A DNA stretch of 64,000 bases, taken from NCBI GenBank assembly GCA_003167495.1, contig PMSX01000265.1, forward strand, positions 1-64,000. Direction: 5' to 3'. The translations under genes and the position numbers were made by a program. Under the pieces are notes generated by a model. The model was given only the letters and a program-made list of their open reading frames with translations, did not search any database and was not told the DNA's origin. Source of the stretch: Bryobacterales bacterium (lineage in GTDB: Bacteria > Acidobacteriota > Terriglobia > Bryobacterales > Bryobacteraceae). The stretch's first letter is position 1. Every line of letters starts with the position of its first letter. Positions 52,793 to 61,504 of the stretch are shown piece after piece.

Positions 52793-54067
52793 TCACCAGG
52801 TCGCGCAACTGCGGATCGCGGCTTCCACCAACGAGCGCGAACAGAGTCCGTCGAGTGAGTCAAGCAATCGCTGCTGCGCTTGCGAACGTCGTGCGGCGGG
52901 GCGTTCCTCCGCGAGCAGCTTTTCAAAACGCTCTGCGCCGAAGGTTTGTCCGCGACGCCAGGAGCGTGGATAACTCACCACCTCTTCAACACGTTGGTAG
53001 ATCGCGACTGCGCTGGAGTCCGCCTTCACAGTGAGCCGCTGACCCACGTAACGATGGGGCACGCAGTATTTATTGCCGTCGAACTGCAGCCGCAAGTCTT
53101 TATGCACGAGCGCTTCGACTGTGTCGCGATGATCGTAGGGGATGATCGGCAAAGCCCTAAGAGCTTCTGGCTGGAAACGTTCTATTGGCCGTTCGCGTGT
53201 CTCCCGATGCAAGCGTTGATTGGCTATCTCGATGAGCCACTGGCGCACTTGCCGATTGACATCGTGCAGATCGTTAAACTCACGCAGCGGCCAGAAGCTT
53301 TGGCGCAGATAACTGATAGCCCGTTCTACTTTGCCTTTCTCCCAGCCGCTGGCTGGATTGCAGGCACGCGGGTAGAAGTTGTAGTCACGCGCGAAGCCGA
53401 GAAAGCGCGGGAGAAAACGGATCAGCCGTCCGTCATGTTCGGCCACGGCGGTCGCCAGGTTGTCATAGACGATTTCACGTGCCACGCCGCCCAGCGCATG
53501 AAAGGCATGCGCATGGCAGCGCACGAACGTTTCGAAGTTCTGACTGTGAGTGAACTCGACATAGAGCATGCGGCTATGGGCATCCACCAAGGCGAACGCG
53601 TATAACTTGCGAATGTCACCTGAGTAATTCAGCACGTCAAAGTGTGCCCAGTCCACCTCGAAGCGTTCGCCGGCCAGCGGCTCCATGCGGACAAAGGCTC
53701 GTTTAGCCGGGAGTTGCGGGCGAACGTTTCGGACGTATCGGCGCGTCAAACTATCGCCGCCGCTGTACCCAAGCGGGATCAGTCGCTGATGGATAACAGC
53801 GGCAGTCACTTGAGGATCTTTCTCCAGCCAGTCCGCGATGATGGCTTTGAAGGAATCGAGCTTGCTATTTCGTTGGCGTTTGGTCACTCCCTGCGCGGGC
53901 GCATCGAGATACTTCCTGATCGTCCGCCAACCCATGTTGAGATGGCGCTCGATCTTGCGGATCGGCCAGCGTTCCGACCAATACAGCCGGTGCAAGTCAT
54001 TGATCTGTTCACTCGTCAGCATAGCCTGGATTCTGTTATCCGGCAGATGCTGTAGAAACGCCAGCAC
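52793..54067 (-). pseudogene. istA: IS21 transposase IstA with C-terminal frameshift
   Basis: 424 aa in frame. The N-terminal HTH is MGWRTIRKYLDAP, and DDE residues are seen in RFEVDWAHFDVL (Asp), EIVYDNLATAVAEH (Asp) and NPASGWEKGKVERAI (Glu). At the end AAIRSCATW* breaks; in another frame the sequence continues as QLRDLVTDPISLLAYDAF, which is the expected IstA end overlapping istB. A single indel near 52810 explains this. The core domain is intact. Confidence 0.85.
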
Positions 54068-54530
54068 GGTGTTGTTTGCAAGGCTCCCGCCCTGGCCCCT
54101 TGCGGGGCGGAAGTGGTTCTATTACCCACACTCGCGCGGAAACTGAGTTGTTGTTTGCAAGGTCCTCAGCTCCGGCGTTCAAAAGCCAAATGCTTGCAGC
54201 TGAATGCTTTAGGTCCAGAGCTGAGTTGTTGTTTGCAAGATCGAGCAGGCGCTGTTTTCGATCCCTGCTCTGTTGTTGTTCCCGGTTGCGCACTACTGAA
54301 TCAGGGTTCTTCTCGCGATATCGCTTCCAATACCCAGGGTGTTCGGCGCGCCATTTGCGTGAACTGTCCCGACAGACTTGGCGATAAACTTCGTCCGTTA
54401 CCAGCCGTTTCTGGCGAGACTCACTGCGCCGCTTCTTCTGACACTCAGTCTCACTGCAAACGCTCTGCTGCGGCTGATACTTCGATGGCTGGAAGGACTT
54501 CTCACAGTAGCGGCAGCGCCGTTCGCTCAT
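54036..54530 (-). CDS. IS21 passenger zinc-binding protein
   Basis: 164 aa. RRCRYCEKSFQPSKYQPQQS and CSETECQKKRR give a Cys-based zinc motif (CxxC ... CxxxxC). RQVCRDSSRKWRAEHPGYWK and RYREKNPDSV follow. The C-terminal part carries two copies of LANNNS, produced by the DNA repeats at 54145 and 54223. It overlaps the istA start by 32 bp. I recall similar proteins beside IS21-type transposases, but the role is unknown. Confidence 0.65.
   Translation of the reverse strand: MSERRCRYCEKSFQPSKYQPQQSVCSETECQKKRRSESRQKRLVTDEVYRQVCRDSSRKWRAEHPGYWKRYREKNPDSVVRNREQQQSRDRKQRLLDLANNNSALDLKHSAASIWLLNAGAEDLANNNSVSARVWVIEPLPPRKGPGREPCKQHRAGVSTASAG
54069..54239. repeat. Three direct repeats at the istA-proximal end
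   Basis: TTGTTTGCAAG occurs at 54072, 54151 and 54229, spaced 79 and 78 bp; two copies share the longer GAGTTGTTGTTTGCAAG. Multiple terminal repeats that bind transposase are a known feature of IS21. They lie within the accessory gene, where the repeats encode LANNNS. The opposite end was not found. Confidence 0.65.
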
Positions 54531-54652
54531 ACCTGGCGTTATCGCATTGCTCTGTTCACCAAAGATTTAGAAACTGCTGTAGAGTTCTTACCGCGTCCCC
54601 GCCAATGGGCTCGTTCAACTTTGCCTACATGATTCCCGAAATTGCGGGCGTT

Positions 54653-54979
54653 TTATTTTCCCAATGACACGCTGGAGGGGGCGTTGAACATGGCCCTCGA
54701 TAACCTTGCGGCCGCCATGGCCTTGTTGTAGGGTTCTAGATACGATTCCCGGCCAGTAATAATGAAGCCGCGCTGCCCTGTTTCGGCATCTTTGACGAGC
54801 GAGAGAAGTTCGTTTGTGATGTCTTGAATCTGGCGGGATGTTTTAGATTGAACTGTCGCGAGGTCATGGGAGCGGCCACTGGCATAGAAGAGATAAGCAA
54901 TCGTCGCGACCATCAGAAACGCCACGGCCAGCATGGCTGCTATCGGTAAGAGTGACAGCTTTTCTCTCGGCTGTTTCAT
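54653..54979 (-). pseudogene. Sensor kinase fragment: CHASE3 domain
   Basis: The frame from ATG 54979 reads MKQPREKLSLLPIAAMLAVA (membrane helix), TSRQIQDITNELLSLVKDAE and TGQRGFIITGRESYLEPYNK, a CHASE3 sensor domain. After about NKAMAA the match ends and the frame stops at 54653, next to the IS21 end. The second membrane helix and kinase are missing. It may be the N-terminus of the kinase whose other parts lie at 47726-48820. Confidence 0.7.
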
Positions 54980-55279
54980 GGATGAACACTCGAGATAATC
55001 TGACGGTTGGATCGCGGGGGCTGAACTTGCTCCCGCGCCGCGCTGGTTCCGATTCTTATGTTCATTATTTTGCATTCTAGCCAAGTAGGTTCAATTTGGG
55101 TCACTGGCGCGGTGGCACCAATTCGTACAGAACACCGCTTCACTTGGGTCTTTGTCTGGAAGCCGCAGCTCGCCGGCTGTTGTGAACCCCGGACATTCAG
55201 CACACCCGCCGAAGTACTCGCATAAATCACTCGTAAGGATGATGGCTGGTCGTCTTCGGGGAATTCGAAACGCTCCACG

Positions 55280-55486
55280 CTACGCCCTCGAAAGCAAACT
55301 CTTCTGTCTGCATTGCGAGCAAACGGCGTGATCTGGATTCAGCGCCGGCGCAACCATCTCTTCATGTCCGCATTTCAGCCGTTTCGTAACTCTGTCATCA
55401 ACTGGCGGTTGCTCTTTGCGATCAGCCTTCGCCCACACTTCGGCACTGATGTCATCCCGGCGCTTTCGTGAGAGTGGCTTGGGCAC
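55280..55486 (-). CDS. Small hypothetical protein with Cys motif
   Basis: 68 aa, GTG start. RLKCGHEEMVAPALNPDHAV and CSQCRQKSLLSRA give C-x(n)-CxxC, a possible zinc site. A basic N-terminus (MPKPLSRKRRDDISAEVWAK) may bind nucleic acid. The next gene diverges from it, with the starts 9 bp apart. Function unknown. Confidence 0.5.
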   Translation of the reverse strand: MPKPLSRKRRDDISAEVWAKADRKEQPPVDDRVTKRLKCGHEEMVAPALNPDHAVCSQCRQKSLLSRA

Positions 55487-55495
55487 AATGACATT

Positions 55496-55669
55496 ATGGA
55501 CCTACAAGATTACGTTCGGTTCTTCCACTCCAATTGCGGTGGGATTGTCGTTGGGCCTTTGGAAACTGGCAAGTTTCGATGTGCGGAATGCAGCCAGGAA
55601 ATGACAGCGTTCGTAAGTTCTGAACAGGAAAGCCAACTCGAAACTGATGAGGCAGACGCCGCGCGTTAG
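55496..55669 (+). CDS. Small zinc-binding hypothetical protein
   Basis: 57 aa: MDLQDYVRFFHSNCGGIVVG followed by PLETGKFRCAECSQEM. CxxC at the second site, with the first Cys (NCGG) offset, resembles a short zinc ribbon. The two small divergent genes share a 9-bp gap. Not large enough to assign further. Confidence 0.5.
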   Translation: MDLQDYVRFFHSNCGGIVVGPLETGKFRCAECSQEMTAFVSSEQESQLETDEADAAR

Positions 55670-55711
55670 CGCGGCGGTGTTGGCGCATCCACTTCGAAGC
55701 GAATAGGGATA

Positions 55712-55801
55712 TGGAGCCGAGAATTACCGCGACAGAGCTGGCCGAGTATGTGTTCTGCAGACATGCGTGGGCGCTGCTGCGGCGAAAGGGCGCGCGGGTT
55801 T
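55712..55801 (+). pseudogene. Cas4-like nuclease, N-terminal fragment
   Basis: MEPRITATELAEYVFCRHAW is the start of a Cas4/PD-(D/E)XK-type protein; the Cys in YVFCRHAW is the first iron-sulfur ligand. The frame leaves the homology after RRKGAR and enters the repeat GAAGCATAAAATGG. The rest of the gene is at 61520-62203, after a 5.7-kb insertion. Confidence 0.65.
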
Positions 55802-55807
55802 GCGACT

Positions 55808-55848
55808 TGAAGCATAAAATGGCACTGGCTAACACTTTATGCTTCCGA
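55808..55848. repeat. Left end repeats (inverted pair)
   Basis: GAAGCATAAAATGGC (55810-55824) and ACACTTTATGCTTCC (55832-55846) are inverted copies of the consensus GCCACTTTATGCTTCC. The same motif recurs at 59438, 59516 and 59539. Confidence 0.65.
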
Positions 55849-56248
55849 TCTCCCCGCAGCCGCTCCTTCTAGGGTCAGTGAGGTCAAGCCATGCGCTCTC
55901 GTCGTCGATATATTCCGAGGCCGTTTCGACGGGGCCCGCAGCGCTACAGATCTCCAGAGAATCGGATACAGATGGGTAACTCCCAGAGGAACGAGCACAT
56001 TCCGAGAGTCGTTCTCCCGGCTGGAAGGTAAACCCTTCGCGACTAGGGAGGAGTAATTTACCAGAGCGACGTTTTTTATCAATGTACGAGTGGCGGACAA
56101 ATCACCCGGAGCCGACGCTTCCAGAACGCCTTTCGGGCCAGAATCCGGATAGCGGACCAACCGACCGGGAGGTGGCGGTTAGCGAAGGCTGCACACCGGA
56201 GCCGGCGTCAAGGCTCATCGTTCAAATGACGATAAAAACCGTCGACCG

Positions 56249-56860
56249 TCAGCCTTTGGGTTTGACGAGAATTGATGGGACGTTGCCCCCGACGTATTGG
56301 TTGTCGCGCACGACGGGGTCTTCGGACTGCTCTTCGAGCCGATGGTACTGCGTAAGTTGAGTGACGGTACGTTCGCGATGTTGTGCCCGGTATTTGAGCA
56401 AACGCGAAGAGTCGAGCGCGCCCTGTTTGAACAGCCGGTCGAACGTTTGGAATACGTTCATGACGGCGCTGTATTGTTTTGCCCAGGATGCGGTTCCCTC
56501 GGCGACTGCATCTGCAACGCTGGCATACACTTCTGTAATTGCTTGGTATTCCGGGATGCCATAGAACACGGCTCGTTCAGCGGCAGAGTAAAAGGCGAAA
56601 ACGTCCGGCTTCGAGGATGCGATCCATTCTGCAGCTCGCTTCTGGTCGGTCGCAGAAGTGCTTTCGAAGCCATTGGGGCCTTGCGCAACATCGTAACAAC
56701 GACTGAGGATGTGATAGATCCGGCCCATATCCGAGTACAGCGCCGCTCGCGCGGCTCTAACTTTGGCACGAGTCCCCAACCATATCTTGACTGGTTCCGC
56801 GAAAAGGCCTGCGGCAAACCCAAGACCAGTGCTCACAACCGCTTTCGTCCAGTCGTCCAT
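56249..56860 (-). CDS. Membrane-associated hypothetical protein
   Basis: 203 aa from ATG 56860. A hydrophobic N-terminal helix (AVVSTGLGFAAGLFAEPVKI) is followed by a soluble helical part, including RAARAALYSDMGRIYHILSR and DVFAFYSAAERAVFYGI. Proteins with a single N-terminal anchor and this helical region occur in mobile regions; function not recognised. It is cargo of the repeat-flanked insertion. Confidence 0.6.
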   Translation of the reverse strand: MDDWTKAVVSTGLGFAAGLFAEPVKIWLGTRAKVRAARAALYSDMGRIYHILSRCYDVAQGPNGFESTSATDQKRAAEWIASSKPDVFAFYSAAERAVFYGIPEYQAITEVYASVADAVAEGTASWAKQYSAVMNVFQTFDRLFKQGALDSSRLLKYRAQHRERTVTQLTQYHRLEEQSEDPVVRDNQYVGGNVPSILVKPKG

Positions 56861-56935
56861 AAACAACTGCGATTATACGCTCGTAGCAGAAGGCCGCTTG
56901 ATACCTTCTGGGCACACTTCCTGGTGTTTAAGTAA

Positions 56936-57521
56936 CGAGTGCTTCGGTCACGGTGGTGGCCGAGAGCGTAAGGGGAAAACTTGATCGACACGAAGCAGTC
57001 TTTACAAAGCGCTGCCGCCTGCTTGAGCGGGGTAGAAGGCGACCAGTTCGGCGAGCTTGGTGGCGACGGTCGTCATCGGATCTTCTTTCGTATTCGTACA
57101 AAACTTACCGCCGAACCCGCTGGACGGCGACGAAAACCTAACAGCATCCATTCTCCGAGTTCCGGACAATTCGACCGGAGCTGGCAACCACCACTTCTTC
57201 TTACGGTTGGTGACGACAAACCCAGGTGGATATGTTCTCCTGGTTAGCGACCACGCACGAGGTAGTCCCGGCGCGATTTGGTCGGGTGATTCTGCGCGTC
57301 GGGATAGAGTCGCCGCCATAGTCCCCAAACGCAAACAAGCGAAGTTAGTTACCGCAAACTTTCCCTTTTGTCCCTTCTTGCCATCTGACGGAGGGATCAG
57401 TTTTCACCGGCTGTATACTAGCAACTGGTCCGGGAGCCCATTAAGTTTGGCGTCGAGCGCATTTTTCGAGTGAACGGTGTTTCCGCTCACGCGACGACCG
57501 ACAGGCGGGTGATCTTTTGCG
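56936..57521. other. Unresolved intergenic stretch
   Basis: Two overlapping open frames (57057-57473 plus, 57002-57334 minus) cover much of it, but neither has clear coding features or a ribosome site. It may hold the promoter for the GTPase pair. I assign no gene. Confidence 0.4.
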
Positions 57522-58292
57522 ATGGGAAACGACAACACCGCCGGTTATAGAGAGGACGAGTCGATGGTGTCAGGAGCAGAGGGAAAGATTGCGGAAGTCA
57601 TTATCAAGCAGGCCGTCCCTAAGGTTACCGACTATGTCAGAATGCTCTGGTCCGGGAAGAAATTCCTCATTCTTGGGCCGGCGCGCGCTGGCAAGACTAG
57701 TTTCCTGACTTATCTTGAACATCTGATTCTTCCCCTGGAAAAGCAAACCGGCAGCACAGTGGGAGTACACACCGGACACGATCGGACGCTGAAACTAGGA
57801 CCGAACGGGACGTTAGAGTTGCGCGTGCGAAAACCCCGCGACGTGGCCGGCCAGATGCCAATTCATCACATAGAGTACATAAAGGATTATAAGCCGCATT
57901 GCATCATCGTGGTCCTCGACGCGACGACCTTTTGGGGATTTCCGGCGTCGGCATCCTCGCTGGAATGGTTTCGACAGTTTTGTCCCCTTTTAAACACCCT
58001 ACTCATCAGCAACCCGAAAGTGGTCGCAAGACTAAAGGCGATGACGGTGATCATTAACAAGTGGGACCGGGTGGAAGCTAAGGACGATAAAGAGGATGAG
58101 GATAATCGCAAACTATTTGAATCCTACATACGAGACATTTTGGATGAATCACTACAGAATAGATTCTACGAGCCTGGGGGGAAGAGGGCAATTGACGTTC
58201 TGCCATGCGCTTTAGCGAAGACTCGCCTCGGTGACAGGCTGGCTAAGGAACTCGTGCAGAGTATCGCGCAGACTCTGGACTCGGCGGAGTGA
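57522..58292 (+). CDS. GTPase-domain protein
   Basis: 256 aa. KFLILGPARAGKTSFLTYLE is the P-loop (G1), PRDVAGQMP corresponds to G3 (DxxGQ), and TVIINKWDRVEAKDD is G4 (NKxD), the set of a small GTPase of the Arf/Rab-like or bacterial MglA-like type. It is encoded together with a two-helix membrane protein (58292), suggesting a membrane-linked switch. The residues around G4 are acidic. Substrate and function unknown. Confidence 0.75.
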   Translation: MGNDNTAGYREDESMVSGAEGKIAEVIIKQAVPKVTDYVRMLWSGKKFLILGPARAGKTSFLTYLEHLILPLEKQTGSTVGVHTGHDRTLKLGPNGTLELRVRKPRDVAGQMPIHHIEYIKDYKPHCIIVVLDATTFWGFPASASSLEWFRQFCPLLNTLLISNPKVVARLKAMTVIINKWDRVEAKDDKEDEDNRKLFESYIRDILDESLQNRFYEPGGKRAIDVLPCALAKTRLGDRLAKELVQSIAQTLDSAE

Positions 58293-58879
58293 TGAAAATG
58301 CCATCTACTAGAACGGATTACGATTCACCTCCCTCATCGGGGCGGGAGCAGCAATTCGCCGATGCATCGAAGTCCATTTTGCTCAGCGAGTACACCGCGC
58401 TGCTGAGATCCATCGAACCGGTGCGCATTCTGAACCGCGCCATATTGATCGGCCTTGCGCTACTTCAGTTCAACCATCCGACGGCTCACCTGATCCAGCA
58501 GCTGTTTTACCTTCTCGGCAGCGGCTTGGCATCTGGCTTTTGGTCGATCCAGCAGTTCCAGTCTTCCCGAAAGTTGTCGCGTCTTGGAGAGATGATTGCG
58601 GCCACCAACGGTGAACTCGCAGCTGGAACAAAAGAGCAGCCTGCGCGACCGGTCGTTTTGCCTCCGCTGAAATCGGCTGAGGGCAGCGCTTCGAACCAGG
58701 AGCCCAGTACGGTTCAGCCGAGTCCGGACCCACAGCAGGATTGGACCATCACCTACGTAAATTGGCGGCATGAAGCCTGGACTACAAGACATTTTCGCGC
58801 TCTGGAGCAGGCCGAGCCCGCTTTCTGGTTTGCCCTGATGCTCGCCTTCACAGTCCTTCGGCTGTTCGCGGCTGTCTGA
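58292..58879 (+). CDS. Membrane protein paired with the GTPase
   Basis: 195 aa, ATG overlapping the GTPase stop (TGATG). Hydrophobic segments at about 50-90 (AILIGLALLQFNHPTAHLIQ and QLFYLLGSGLASGFWSIQQF) and at the C-terminus (FWFALMLAFTVLRLFAAV) suggest two to three membrane passes, with a Pro-rich loop between. Co-translation with the GTPase indicates a joint function, probably membrane recruitment. No known family. Confidence 0.65.
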   Translation: MKMPSTRTDYDSPPSSGREQQFADASKSILLSEYTALLRSIEPVRILNRAILIGLALLQFNHPTAHLIQQLFYLLGSGLASGFWSIQQFQSSRKLSRLGEMIAATNGELAAGTKEQPARPVVLPPLKSAEGSASNQEPSTVQPSPDPQQDWTITYVNWRHEAWTTRHFRALEQAEPAFWFALMLAFTVLRLFAAV

Positions 58880-59408
58880 TCTCTTTGGCAGCATTGTTTC
58901 AGGGGTCTCAGACGGATCTCCAGATTGCACCGCGATAGTCAACAGACGTGCTTCGATGGTGCAAACAGAACCCGGGGGGAGGGCGCACAGCGCTCGCGGC
59001 ATCGCCGCCGGGGAATTGTCCGGAATCAAGCTACTCGAAGATACTATGAGGGTAAAAGCCTTACTGAGGTCAAGAATAGCTCCTATGTTACGCGTCAGCC
59101 TGAACTCGATTTAGATCACCACGACGCATAACGACCTAACGGTCGAAATAAGCGGCCCGAGGGCGTCCCATTTGATACTCCTGGGAATCCTGTACGGAAA
59201 CAAACGAGCTCTTAGTCGGCACGTCGTCGAAGTGCCGGACACCTCTCTTGCGGTTCCGGACGAATTACGCGCCACTCGTACAAGGCTCCGATCCGGTGGC
59301 GCGGGCAAGCCTCATTTTAGGAGATCCCCCGTGTGTAACGGCGTAGCGTTTACATTTACCCCAGTCGCCAAACCACCGAACGTGCGGTTCCCGGAATCCT
59401 TGCACTCA
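58880..59408. other. Intergenic region, no gene recognised
   Basis: About 530 bp between the membrane protein and the middle repeat array. Short frames here lack coding signs. It may be decayed sequence of an element end. Confidence 0.4.
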
Positions 59409-59616
59409 CTGCCACGTTTTGCTGCCGTTTTGAACCTGCTGCCACTTTATACTTCCTAACGAGACACTTGGCCAGGAAGTCCAATGACGAGAAGCAAGGA
59501 CTTACGCGATCCGGGACTGCCACTTTATGCTTCCCGGCGCTGCCAGCTTATCCTTCAAGGCACAGGGTTTGTGACTATACCCATATCATTGCCGTTGCGG
59601 CAACTTTATGGGGTCC
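59409..59616. repeat. Middle repeat array (six copies)
   Basis: Copies start near 59409, 59423, 59438, 59516, 59539 and 59597. Clear ones: GCTGCCACTTTATACTTCC, ACTGCCACTTTATGCTTCC, GCTGCCAGCTTATCCTTCA, and GCGGCAACTTTATGGGGTCC. The last copy resembles the right-end type GGCAAnnTTATGGGTCCAA, so the array may hold the ends of two adjoining elements. Confidence 0.65.
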
Positions 59617-59858
59617 AATCGCCAGAAAGATGCACGATTTCCCAGCTTCCGATAACGTCACTACACGGCCACTGAGGCGATTGTTTCCGAGTACCCCGTA
59701 AACCGGGAATCGAGCGGAATGACTAAATCGGTCATTTCGACGATATGCCGACAAACCGTCCGGATAGATTTCATATATGTGCGTCCTTCGGGATTTATCT
59801 TTCTCATGGCGCGTAAGCTATATGCTTATGGACATAATGCAGGTCGTCTACACCAGTG

Positions 59859-61013
59859 TCAGTCGAAAACGTGTCTCAAAAACGATTCCATCTGTGCCAG
59901 ACATCTCCGCTCAGAAGCAGACAAAGGATCAGGACCGAAATGCATAACGTCATTCCGAATTTCTGTAATTACGCTTAACCGCTTCGTAAACTCCGCCTTA
60001 TCAACCGACACTTTTAGACGGGTCCAGATTTCTGGGCGCTCTAGGAGTCGCACATTCTCGCCGAAGGTGAGGCGGGCGAAGTCCTTGTCCGCCAAGGCTC
60101 GCGAATGTGGTTCAAGATGACCAAGATCAGCCTCGACCAAGCACGGATGGAGCCTACTTCGAATCAGACGCTCGATAGTCCCTATGATTATGAAGGCTTG
60201 AGACATGGATGCCAGTTCTGTGGCGAAGTCGGTCGCAGTTACAATTCCGGTGATCTTGCCCTTATCTCTCACTAGAACATAGCCATACTGCTCGACCTCG
60301 CGCAGAGTATCAAACAGCGCATCGGTCGCATTAACAATCCTTGCTTCAATCATGCAATCCTGCACAGTCGAAGGCGGAGGCGACTGCATTGATCGCCTTG
60401 CAATTGACTCCCAGCTGATCATGCCCTTCACGTCGCGGGCACCTTGCATTACCGCCACTTGAGAATAGTTCTCAAACAGCATCAATGTGGTAGCTTTGTC
60501 GAGTTTGTCACTGATAGAGACGCTGACAACCCCTCTGTTGGCTGCGGCGAGACTCGCAACTCGCACGATAGGATCCATGGAGGAGTTCGCGCTCGCATCT
60601 GTCGCTTCTGAAGTAGCTGCCTCTACAGGAGCATTCAGCGGCTCGGCAACCGCTTCTGTTGCCAAAGGTGACTGGTTCTGATCACTGATCGCGGGATCAA
60701 CCATCGGTTCTTCGGATGATTCCAACTCTCCAACCACTCGATCCAAAGTGGGCTCAAGTGAGTCCTGAGCATCGCCATCTGAGGCACGGCGGATTCGTAC
60801 GAGGCTATCAATCCAAGCCGGCTCAAAATCGGGAATCGTCACCAGTCCGTGAGAGTCAAGAACCTTCCGAATCTTCTGAACTATAACGTAGCCACGCCTT
60901 TCAGAACCTGCCAATTCAAGAAGACGCCGCACCCTGACGCGATAGATGGGTTTGCCTTCTTTGAGCCTTTCCTCCCAGTATGCAGCTGCCTGATCGATGT
61001 CCACCTCATACAT
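59859..61013 (-). CDS. Protein with helical N-terminus, CBS pair and HEPN-like C-terminus
   Basis: 384 aa from ATG 61013. The N-terminal part (about 1-70) looks like a winged helix (RRLLELAGSERRGYVIVQKI), then a polar linker. A CBS pair covers about 150-270 (LMLFENYSQVAVMQGARDVK; YVLVRDKGKITGIVTATDFA). The C-terminus contains ITEIRNDVMHFGPDPLS, whose RNDVMH matches the Rx4-6H HEPN RNase motif. CBS pairs bind adenine nucleotides; a nucleotide-sensing HEPN effector is plausible, as in abortive-infection proteins. It is cargo of the repeat-flanked insertion. An upstream start at 61070 is possible. Confidence 0.65.
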   Translation of the reverse strand: MYEVDIDQAAAYWEERLKEGKPIYRVRVRRLLELAGSERRGYVIVQKIRKVLDSHGLVTIPDFEPAWIDSLVRIRRASDGDAQDSLEPTLDRVVGELESSEEPMVDPAISDQNQSPLATEAVAEPLNAPVEAATSEATDASANSSMDPIVRVASLAAANRGVVSVSISDKLDKATTLMLFENYSQVAVMQGARDVKGMISWESIARRSMQSPPPSTVQDCMIEARIVNATDALFDTLREVEQYGYVLVRDKGKITGIVTATDFATELASMSQAFIIIGTIERLIRSRLHPCLVEADLGHLEPHSRALADKDFARLTFGENVRLLERPEIWTRLKVSVDKAEFTKRLSVITEIRNDVMHFGPDPLSASERRCLAQMESFLRHVFD

Positions 61014-61347
61014 TCTTTCACACGGGCGCGCATCCAGAGCGACCACAGCGGACTGCGTTGCGAACAGCAAACCAAGGCCGTGATCAGGGAAGGCAAGAAC
61101 GGGAACTTGACTTGTCGGACCACCTCAAAGGAAAAAATGGCCGAACACGATATTGTCGACTGAAATCAAAGCCAAAATCGGAGGCATGGTTGTCACCTTG
61201 CCGTAGAACGCGCTAGTCGTTGAAGTGAACCCGCAGATTGTTTCCGGATGGTAGGCTGTCCGGAAACAAACGGAATCTCGTCGTTGTCGAGACACGGGTT
61301 CCTCGTACAGTGAAGCCCTGCGCGGTGGGCCGAGGTATTTGTGCTCC
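61014..61347. other. Intergenic region before the right repeats
   Basis: About 330 bp between the CBS-HEPN gene start and the right-end array. It should contain the promoter of the minus-strand gene. No other feature is seen. Confidence 0.4.
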
Positions 61348-61497
61348 CGGCAAGATTATGGGTCCAATTCGCACTCCTTGCAAACTTATGGGTCCAATCC
61401 TTGCTTCATGCAGATTTTCGATGGACCAAGAATCAAAAGCTTAGAAAGCTATCTGCGGCAAGGTTACGGGTCCACTTCGGCAGAGTTATGGGTTTTG
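61348..61497. repeat. Right end repeats (four clear copies)
   Basis: CCGGCAAGATTATGGGTCC (61348), CTTGCAAACTTATGGGTCC (61377), TGCGGCAAGGTTACGGGTCC (61454) and TCGGCAGAGTTATGGG (61477) share GGCAAnnTTATGGGTCC. A weaker copy lies near 61408. All have the same orientation. Confidence 0.7.
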
Positions 61498-61504
61498 TCA
61501 CAGG

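Larger units (their letters stand above)
49375..54530 (-). mobile_element. IS21-family element, interrupted
   Basis: istA (52793-54067) and istB (52411-52735 plus 49375-49802) lie in IS21 order on the minus strand, preceded by an accessory gene (54036-54530). A serine-recombinase element (49803-52410) splits istB, and istA has a frameshift, so the element cannot move on its own. Repeats of TTGTTTGCAAG at 54072, 54151 and 54229 mark its start region. Exact outer ends are not resolved; the limits given are those of the genes. Confidence 0.8.

Noticed and set aside
57002-57473. Overlapping frames on both strands as genes
   Set aside because: Neither has coding character, a ribosome site or known motifs, and they overlap each other.
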